Shown here piece after piece: positions 23,633 to 29,438 of a stretch of 32,218 nt of DNA. The notes beneath the pieces are model-generated. The model saw only the letters and a program-made list of their open reading frames with translations, had not been told where the DNA came from and did not search any database. How positions within the stretch are numbered: the stretch's first letter is position 1; the number at the start of each line of letters is the position of its first letter. A program made the position numbers and the translations under genes. This DNA is from Bacteroidota bacterium (lineage in GTDB: Bacteria; Bacteroidota; Bacteroidia; Chitinophagales; Saprospiraceae). The stretch lies in the NCBI GenBank assembly GCA_029561355.1, contig JAKQJD010000057.1, positions 1-32,218 on the forward strand, read 5' to 3'.

Positions 23633-25072
23633 ATGCTTTTTTCGATAGAGCCCCACGAACGGAAAGTCTTCGAACTGGTTGGCCGTTGTGCACGCGCCAT
23701 CGACGTGCCGGCTTATGTGGTAGGCGGTTACGTACGGGACCGGTTGCTGGGCCGGCCCTCCAAAGACATCGACATCGTTTGTGTGGGCGATGGCATCCGC
23801 CTTGCCGAACAGGTAGCGGCTCAACTGTCGCCACGACCTAAAGTGGTGGTTTACAGCCGTTTCGGAACCGCTATGCTGCGCTGGGAAGGTATTGAAATCG
23901 AGTTTGTCGGCGCGCGCCGGGAAAGTTACCGCGAAGACAGCCGCAAACCGGAAGTAGAACAGGGAAGCCTGGAAGACGACCAGAACCGCCGCGATTTTAC
24001 CATTAACGCGCTCGCGGTGAGCCTGCAGGAAGATACGTTCGGGCTCATCGTCGATCCCTTCGACGGCCTGACCGACCTGGAAAATAAAATCATCAAAACG
24101 CCGCTCGAACCCGGAAAAACCTTTTCAGACGATCCGCTGCGCATGCTTCGGGCGATCCGGTTTTCCACCCAACTGGGATTTGCCATCGAGCCGAATACTT
24201 TACAGGGAATTTCAAAATACCGGACCCGCATCCATATTATTTCGAAAGAACGCATCGCGACCGAACTCGAAAAGATTCTGATGACGCCGAAGCCATCGGT
24301 GGGGTTCAAACTGTTGTTCGATACCGGGTTGCTGCAACTTATCCTGCCCGAACTGGCCCTTTTGCAAGGCGTGGAGGACAAAAACGGCAAGGGGCACAAG
24401 GACAATTTTTACCACACCCTCGAAGTGCTCGACAACCTGTGCCGCCGCAGCAACAACATCTGGCTGCGCTGGGCCGCCGTGTTGCACGATATTGCAAAAC
24501 CGGCCACCAAACGTTTTCACAAGGATACGGGCTGGACTTTTCATGGACATGAATGGGTGGGCGCCAATATGGTGCCCAAAATATTCCGGAACCTCCGGCT
24601 GCCGCTCGATTCCAAAATGGAATACGTGCAAAAAATGGTGCGGCTGCACCTGCGCCCTATCAGTCTGACCAAGGAAGAAGTGACCGACTCTGCCGTACGC
24701 CGCCTGCTGTTCGATGCGGGACCGGAAATCGAGGACCTGATGAAACTCTGCGAATCGGATATCACAACCAAAAATCCGAAAAAAATGGTGCGCTACCTCG
24801 AAGGGTACGAATACCTGAAATCGCGGATGTCGGAAGTGAGCCAGGCCGACCGCATGCGCCTGTGGCAGCCGCCTATCACAGGGGAAGTGATCATGCAAAC
24901 CTTTGATATTCAGCCTTCCAAAGAGGTAGGTGTAATTAAAACGGCCGTTCGGGAAGCCATTCTCGACGGAGCCATCAACAATGAATTCGAACTGGCTTTT
25001 CAGCGCATGGTAGAAGAAGGCGCCAAACTGGGGCTGGAGCCGAAGAAGACGGCGGGGGATTTTAAATTGTAG
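23633..25072 (+). CDS. CCA tRNA nucleotidyltransferase / polyA polymerase with HD domain
   Basis: Adds or repairs the 3' CCA end of tRNA. The ATG at 23633 (MLFSIEPHERKVFEL, 479 residues) follows dusB by 4 bases. An upstream in-frame start would overlap dusB. The nucleotidyltransferase head (about 1-160) carries GGYVRDRLLGR and the metal-binding DIDIVCVGDG (both acidic residues present), then RRDFTINALAV. The neck and body helices (FSDDPLRMLRAIRF, about 168-181) are followed by an HD-type domain (about 255-370: HTLEVLDNL, WLRWAAVLHDIAKPATK and KFHGHEW-like). HD domains are found in bacterial CCA enzymes with phosphatase activity. Class II CCA enzymes and polyA polymerase cannot be separated by sight. 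Its TAG stop leads straight into a heptamer repeat. Confidence 0.92.
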   Translation: MLFSIEPHERKVFELVGRCARAIDVPAYVVGGYVRDRLLGRPSKDIDIVCVGDGIRLAEQVAAQLSPRPKVVVYSRFGTAMLRWEGIEIEFVGARRESYREDSRKPEVEQGSLEDDQNRRDFTINALAVSLQEDTFGLIVDPFDGLTDLENKIIKTPLEPGKTFSDDPLRMLRAIRFSTQLGFAIEPNTLQGISKYRTRIHIISKERIATELEKILMTPKPSVGFKLLFDTGLLQLILPELALLQGVEDKNGKGHKDNFYHTLEVLDNLCRRSNNIWLRWAAVLHDIAKPATKRFHKDTGWTFHGHEWVGANMVPKIFRNLRLPLDSKMEYVQKMVRLHLRPISLTKEEVTDSAVRRLLFDAGPEIEDLMKLCESDITTKNPKKMVRYLEGYEYLKSRMSEVSQADRMRLWQPPITGEVIMQTFDIQPSKEVGVIKTAVREAILDGAINNEFELAFQRMVEEGAKLGLEPKKTAGDFKL

Positions 25073-25258
25073 TTATTGGTTATTGGTTATTGGTTATCAG
25101 TTATTAGTTATTAGGGGTGGTAAGGGGCCGTCTGCTCTATTTCATGGCTACTCGAAAGGTTTGTCCCATCAACTCGAGTAGCCATGAAATAGAGCAGACG
25201 GCCCCTTACCACCCCTAATAACTAATAACTAATAACTAATAACTGATAACTAATAACT
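25070..25258. repeat. Heptamer (GTTATTG) repeat with an inner perfect 50-bp inverted repeat
   Basis: Outer arms of 7-nt units (GTTATTG on the left, AATAACT on the right) flank a non-repetitive core. Bases 25106-25155 and 25174-25223 are perfect 50-nt complements, including GGGGTGGTAAGGGGCCG and TCATGGCTACTCGA, with an 18-nt loop. The left arm begins within the CCA gene's TAG stop and the right arm ends at the TAA stop of the convergent DUF2147 gene. It is a strong bidirectional hairpin. Confidence 0.88.
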
Positions 25259-25704
25259 TAAAGACGCTGCCAATACTGCGTCCTGTAAAAAGGCCCGAAA
25301 GCGCCGCGCACCACCAGGGTATTTGGATCGCCCTCTTTTAGCCAGAACTTCAGGTTGTACCATTTGCCCTGTTTGGGGTACAGTACCTTTCCTTTGCCCC
25401 AGTATCCATCGGAATATTCCATATTTTCAATGATGACCATACCCAGGATCGGCTGATCTTTGCGGTAACCGGTACATTCTTCACAGTTGTGCGCCAGCGA
25501 AGGGCGGAGGAGTTTGACGATTTTTCCGTACACCTGCCCATTCTGCTCGTACAATTGAATGTGACTTTTCGCTTCGCCGGTTTCATCATCCTTGGTTACC
25601 CAGGTGCCGATCGCGGAGGTTTGTGCGTGTGTTTGAAGGGAAAAAAAATGAATAGCGGCAGCAACACAGAGCCCGGGCAGCGCCGAAAAGGAGGATAAGA
25701 GCAT
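25258..25704 (-). CDS. Exported DUF2147 family protein
   Basis: A 148-residue protein with an N-terminal signal peptide (hydrophobic LPGLCVAAAIHFFSLQT, cut probably near THAQ at residue 28). DUF2147 features include IGTWVTKDDETGEAKSHIQLYEQNG at the mature N-terminus, CEECTGYRKDQPILGMVIIENM in the middle, and the WYNLKFWLKEGDPNTLVVRG core. It ends in the family-typical GPFYRTQYWQRL. DUF2147 proteins are secreted, lipocalin-like and of unknown role. It is transcribed toward the CCA gene, and the long heptamer hairpin starts right at its TAA stop. The intergenic region upstream contains the rdgB terminator. Confidence 0.85.
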   Translation of the reverse strand: MLLSSFSALPGLCVAAAIHFFSLQTHAQTSAIGTWVTKDDETGEAKSHIQLYEQNGQVYGKIVKLLRPSLAHNCEECTGYRKDQPILGMVIIENMEYSDGYWGKGKVLYPKQGKWYNLKFWLKEGDPNTLVVRGAFGPFYRTQYWQRL

Positions 25705-25766
25705 GGTTTGAGACGTTGAAAAGCGAATTAGTGAATTTAAAAGTTGTTGTCAATCAATAAATTAAA

Positions 25767-25793
25767 CGCCGGAACCGAGAAACAGTTCCGGCG
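25767..25793 (-). terminator. Rho-independent terminator after rdgB
   Basis: CGCCGGAAC (25767-25775) pairs with GTTCCGGCG (25785-25793) in a perfect 9-bp GC-rich stem with a 9-nt loop. Read on the minus strand it is followed by TTTAATTTATTG. It lies 87 bases past the rdgB stop, and so ends the minus-strand unit before DUF2147. Confidence 0.75.
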
Positions 25794-25879
25794 CATAACG
25801 CCTGCCAACGTTCAATAATTCAAACAGTTTGCAAGCCGCTTATTCAACGACGATAGGTACAAATCATTTCACAACGAAA

Positions 25880-26464
25880 TCAAAAAGCCGTATTCCGGAT
25901 GGTTTCCAGGAGTTTGGCCGTCGCCCGGGCGCGGTGGCTGATGGTGTTTTTTACGTCTTCGCCGAGTTCGGCGAAAGTGGCGTCATAGCCGGAGGGGATA
26001 AACACCGGATCGTAGCCGAAGCCGCCTGTGCCGTGTTTTTCGGTTGCAATGGATCCTTCGCAAATCCCTTCCAGCAGCGTTTCCTGCCGGTCGGAAATGA
26101 GTGCTATGATCGTTCTGAAACGTGCGCTGCGGTCGCTTTCACTTTCCAGGTTTTTCAAAAGCAGGTGAATGTTATCGTCTGCGTCGCGGCCCGGACCGGC
26201 ATAACGCGCCGTATGGACGCCGGGCTCGCCGCCGAGTGCGGCCACCTCCAGGCCGGTATCTTCCGAAAAGCAGTCGTAGCCGTATTTTTCTTTCACATAC
26301 CGCGCTTTCAGCAAGGCATTTCCCTCCAGCGTAGGCTCCGTTTCCTCGATGTCTTCGAGGCAGCCGATGTCTTTCAGGGTTTTTACCTGGAAATTCGGAC
26401 CAAGGATTTGTTCTATTTCGCGGGCTTTGTGCGGGTTATTGGTGGCGAAGACGAGAACGTGCAT
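25880..26464 (-). CDS. rdgB: Non-canonical purine NTP pyrophosphatase (RdgB/HAM1)
   Basis: Hydrolyses ITP, dITP and XTP to monophosphates, preventing incorporation of deaminated purines. At 194 residues it is typical. It starts MHVLVFATNNPHKAREIEQI, the family's N-terminal phosphate-binding motif (TNNxxKxxE). SEDTGLEVAALGGEPGVHTARYAG is the substrate and metal-binding centre, and GGFGYDPVFIPSGYDATFAEL is the signature loop near the C-terminus. It is 48 bases downstream of ftsY on the same strand, with the gap filled almost entirely by heptamer units. A terminator follows at 25767. Confidence 0.95.
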   Translation of the reverse strand: MHVLVFATNNPHKAREIEQILGPNFQVKTLKDIGCLEDIEETEPTLEGNALLKARYVKEKYGYDCFSEDTGLEVAALGGEPGVHTARYAGPGRDADDNIHLLLKNLESESDRSARFRTIIALISDRQETLLEGICEGSIATEKHGTGGFGYDPVFIPSGYDATFAELGEDVKNTISHRARATAKLLETIRNTAF

Positions 26465-26469
26465 GGGGG

Positions 26470-26515
26470 ATAGTGAGTTGTGAATAGTGAGTTGTGAATA
26501 GTGAGTTGCAACTCA
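26470..26515. repeat. Heptamer (ATAGTGA/GTTGTGA) run between ftsY and rdgB
   Basis: Alternating 7-nt units ATAGTGA and GTTGTGA fill most of the 48-base gap and reach into the ftsY stop codon (26513-26515). The end GTTGCAACTC forms a short palindrome. Only one long arm is present. It sits inside what is probably a transcription unit, so it need not be a terminator. Confidence 0.75.
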
Positions 26516-27466
26516 CCTAAACAACGACTCCACAAACGCTTTTTTGTTAAAAATCTGGAGTTTATCAATGCTTTCGCCCACACCGATGTACTTGATCGGA
26601 ATCTTGAACTGATCGCTGATACTGATCGCGACACCGCCTTTGGCCGTTCCGTCGAGTTTTGTAAGGGCGAGGCAGGTGATGGGCGCCACTTCGGTAAATT
26701 GTTTGGCCTGTTCCTGGGCATTCTGGCCGGTAGAAGCGTCGAGCACCAGCAGCACGTCGTGCGGGGCGCCCGGCATTTTTTTCTCGATGCTGCGGTGGAT
26801 CTTGCCGAGTTCGAGCATCAGGTGCGACTTGTTGTGCAGGCGGCCGGCGGTGTCGATGATAGCGATATCGCAGCCGTTTTCCACTGCGTAATTGGTGGTT
26901 TCATAGGCCACGGCGGCCGGGTCGGCATTCATACCTTTAGAATAGAAATCGCAGCCTACGCGGTCGGCCCAGATCTTCAATTGCGCCACGGCAGCGGCAC
27001 GGAACGTATCGGCAGCGCCCAGCACCACCTTATAGCCCTGTTGTTTATACTGGTAGGCCAGTTTGCCGATAGTAGTAGTTTTGCCCACGCCGTTGACGCC
27101 GATCACAAGCAGCACGTAGGGTTTTTTGCCGGCCGGAATTTCATAATCCTCCGCGTCGGCAGTATTGTTTTCGGAAAGCAGTTGCACGATCTCGTCGCGC
27201 AGGATTGCATTCAGTTCATCGGTATTGATGTATTTGTCGCGTGCCACGCGGTCTTCAATGCGCCCGATGATCTTGACCGTTGTGTCGAGGCCCACATCGC
27301 TGCTGATCAGCACGTTTTCCAGTTCGTCGAGCACTTCGACATCGACGGTACTTTTCCCGGCAACGACGCGGGTAAGTTTATCGAAGATCCCTTCTTTCGT
27401 TTTTTCAAGCCCTTTGTCGAGGTCTTCTTTCTTTTCCCGGTTAAAAAATTTATCAAAAAAACCCAT
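26513..27466 (-). CDS. ftsY: Signal recognition particle receptor FtsY
   Basis: SRP receptor GTPase that docks ribosome-SRP complexes at the inner membrane for co-translational insertion. The 317-residue protein has a short acidic/basic N-terminus (MGFFDKFFNREKKEDLDKGL), with no long acidic A domain, as in many bacteria. An N-domain follows (about 20-100). The G domain then has GVNGVGKTTTIGKLA (P-loop, about 123-137), DTFRAAAVAQLKIWADR, DTAGRLHNKSHLM (G3) and TKLDGTAKGG (G4). The stop lies in heptamer sequence. The 5' side is separated from gmhA by another heptamer inverted repeat that must contain its promoter or lie in its leader. The identity is certain. Confidence 0.97.
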   Translation of the reverse strand: MGFFDKFFNREKKEDLDKGLEKTKEGIFDKLTRVVAGKSTVDVEVLDELENVLISSDVGLDTTVKIIGRIEDRVARDKYINTDELNAILRDEIVQLLSENNTADAEDYEIPAGKKPYVLLVIGVNGVGKTTTIGKLAYQYKQQGYKVVLGAADTFRAAAVAQLKIWADRVGCDFYSKGMNADPAAVAYETTNYAVENGCDIAIIDTAGRLHNKSHLMLELGKIHRSIEKKMPGAPHDVLLVLDASTGQNAQEQAKQFTEVAPITCLALTKLDGTAKGGVAISISDQFKIPIKYIGVGESIDKLQIFNKKAFVESLFR

Positions 27467-27492
27467 GTTGCGTTTCTGGTTATTAGTTGAAT

Positions 27493-27615
27493 AGTTATGA
27501 GTTATGAGTTATAGGTTATGAGTTATGAGTTATTGGTGGTAACCCTTGGTTTGTGAAAGGTAATGCCGGGGGGACCACCAATAACTCATAACTCATAACT
27601 CATAACTCATAACTC
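27493..27615. repeat. Heptamer (GAGTTAT) inverted repeat between gmhA and ftsY
   Basis: The left arm (27493-27540) is a run of GAGTTAT units ending in TTGGTGGT. The right arm (27574-27615) is its reverse complement, starting ACCACCA and going on with ATAACTC units. Complementarity is about 40 nt with a few changes, around a 33-nt centre. The right arm supplies the final GAG TTA TGA codons of gmhA. It ends 27 bases upstream of the ftsY start. Confidence 0.85.
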
Positions 27616-28188
27616 CAAAAACATTTCCCGTTCAATAATCTGACAAATGATATGACCGATCAGGATATGCGATTCCTGGATGCGCGGGGTATCGCTGCTG
27701 GGTACGTTGAGCAGCACGTCGCAAAGGTCGCACATTTTTCCGCCGGAGGCGCCTGTCATGCCGATTACCGTCATATTCTGTTGGCGTGCCATAGCGATCG
27801 TTTTCAGGATATTGGATGAATTGCCGGATGTGCTGATGGCGACCAGCACGTCTCCGGACCTGCCTGCTGCCTGCAACATGCGGGCATATACGTCATCGTA
27901 GCCGTAATCGTTGGCCACGGCAGTGACATACGACGAATTGACGTGGAGCGCCTCAGCGTACAGCGGGGGGCGGTCGGTGTAGAACCTGCCGGATAATTCA
28001 GCCGAAATGTGCTGGGCATCTGCCGCGCTGCCGCCGTTGCCGCAGAACAGCACTTTCCCGTCCGACTGGAAAGTACGGATACAGATTTCTGCTGCCTGTT
28101 TGATTTTCTGTTGAAAGGCTTCATCTCCCAGTATGGCCTGTTTGACGGCGATACTTTCGGTGATGCTGGTTTGTATGATCTGGTGCAT
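27607..28188 (-). CDS. gmhA: D-sedoheptulose 7-phosphate isomerase
   Basis: First enzyme of the ADP-heptose pathway: converts sedoheptulose 7-phosphate to D-glycero-manno-heptose 7-phosphate for the LPS inner core. The 193-residue SIS-domain protein has GNGGSAADAQHISAELSGRF (about residues 51-70), the substrate loop VAISTSGNSSNIL, and the DTPRIQESHILIGHIICQIIE segment with catalytic Glu and His. The start at 28188 is family-like. The last residues (EL) and the stop TGA are encoded by the adjacent GAGTTAT repeat, two or three residues beyond where the helix would naturally end. Together with waaA it implies a heptose- and Kdo-containing core. Confidence 0.94.
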   Translation of the reverse strand: MHQIIQTSITESIAVKQAILGDEAFQQKIKQAAEICIRTFQSDGKVLFCGNGGSAADAQHISAELSGRFYTDRPPLYAEALHVNSSYVTAVANDYGYDDVYARMLQAAGRSGDVLVAISTSGNSSNILKTIAMARQQNMTVIGMTGASGGKMCDLCDVLLNVPSSDTPRIQESHILIGHIICQIIEREMFLEL

Positions 28189-28199
28189 GATTTTGCTTT

Positions 28200-28262
28200 G
28201 CTGAGGATTCGATGATTTGATTTAGACATCCATTCAAATCCTCAAATACTCGAATCCTCAAA
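28200..28262. repeat. Heptamer (GAGGATT) inverted repeat between the terpenoid-fold gene and gmhA
   Basis: The left arm (28200-28222, CTGAGGATTCGATGATTTG and on) pairs with the right arm (28235-28262, CAAATCCTCAAATACTCG and on) around a short centre, with several mismatches. The units are near 7 nt (GAGGATT, CGAGTAT, TTGAGGA). It lies 12 bases past the stop of the terpenoid-fold gene. Confidence 0.7.
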
Positions 28263-28273
28263 TTTCCTTCATT

Positions 28274-29257
28274 TCATTCGTCCCGCCACAACAACACCGC
28301 CGATTGAAATCGGTTGTGCCAGCGCTCCATGTCTATGACCATGAGTTGGCGTTGATCGAGCGGCAAAGTTCCGTGCTTTTTTTGCAAATCAGTATATTCA
28401 TTCAAACAAACGCGGGTAATACTCACGATAAAATGAACGACCCGAAGCGCCGTTTCGATGTTTGCCGCCGGATAACGGGTGCAACGGAAGGCCTTTCGGG
28501 TGAGCAGCACCTGTTGTTCGAACAAATGCACGAGGTGTTTCAGGTCGCCATGCTGCGCTGTAGCGGTTGCCAGGGTAGCAATCCCTTCGTTTTTATCGAA
28601 CCATAGGTCGAAAATATCGTCGCACAACTGGATCAGGAACCCGAACTGATACAAGGCATTGCGTTCTTCGGCATCGAGCGGGTGTCGAAGCACGCGCCGG
28701 AACAGGAGGACCGAATAGCCGCCTTTTTCGGCAGTAATATGTTTGAGGTCCTCGGATTTCAGCGTTTTACCGATATCCTGTTGTTGTCGCCCGGAAGTTT
28801 CGACGTTGAATACCCGGTGCATAAAAGCCTGGAATTCTTTCAGGTCCGTTGCCGGCAGTTCGCGGTAAATGTTGTTGAGGAAATGAAGCGCCAGTCCACG
28901 TTCATCTGCTGTACGGCCGTATTTCTCCGGATTATTTTCCCACAAAACACCGGAATCGTCCTGTTCGCGGTAAGTATCCACCAGGTCATCGAAAAAATAT
29001 GCCAGTGCAGCCAGGTTGGTAAACAGGTGCTTTTCCTGTTTTGTACGGGTGCGGCCGCGCAGGCTGCAGAAAACGATGCTCAGGTAAGTCGTGCCGTAAA
29101 AATAGTGTTTCAGGCGCCTTTTTTCCTTGGAACTCAGCGATTCGGGGTGGGGGAGCGCCAGCGTCTGAAGCGCCCTGTATTTGAAATACCAGGACGCCCG
29201 TACAAAAGCCAGAACAAGCCAGGCCGTAGCGCGGGTGAGGTAAAATACATGGCGCAT
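28274..29257 (-). CDS. Class I terpenoid-synthase-fold protein (isoprenoid biosynthesis-like)
   Basis: A 327-residue, mostly helical protein with two Asp-rich motifs of the class I isoprenoid synthase fold: FFDDLVDTYRE (D90, D91, D94) and CDDIFDLWFD (D213, D214, D217). Their spacing fits the trans-isoprenyl-diphosphate and squalene/phytoene synthase superfamily, where these motifs bind Mg-pyrophosphate. A hydrophobic N-terminus (FYLTRATAWLVLAFV) suggests membrane association. Substrate and product are unknown. No carotenoid or hopanoid genes are adjacent. It could also be an uncharacterised prenyltransferase or cyclase. It is the furthest upstream gene of the minus-strand run down to DUF2147. 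Confidence 0.7.
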   Translation of the reverse strand: MRHVFYLTRATAWLVLAFVRASWYFKYRALQTLALPHPESLSSKEKRRLKHYFYGTTYLSIVFCSLRGRTRTKQEKHLFTNLAALAYFFDDLVDTYREQDDSGVLWENNPEKYGRTADERGLALHFLNNIYRELPATDLKEFQAFMHRVFNVETSGRQQQDIGKTLKSEDLKHITAEKGGYSVLLFRRVLRHPLDAEERNALYQFGFLIQLCDDIFDLWFDKNEGIATLATATAQHGDLKHLVHLFEQQVLLTRKAFRCTRYPAANIETALRVVHFIVSITRVCLNEYTDLQKKHGTLPLDQRQLMVIDMERWHNRFQSAVLLWRDE

Positions 29258-29438
29258 GGTTGAAAAATGAGATTAGGAAAAGGATTATGGTTAAAATTTA
29301 AATAGATTCAGACTAAATAAGCCACAAATCACGTTATCTGCCGCTTGAAGACAAAATTCAGTTTGGAAAACGCTGAGTTTGATATCCTTTCTCCCTATCC
29401 TTGCTTCAAATTTTTTATCAAACTTTTACTGTTTATCA

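Noticed and set aside
26501..27490. 329-codon plus-strand frame opposite ftsY
   Set aside because: Antisense of a certain FtsY. It begins and ends in repeats.
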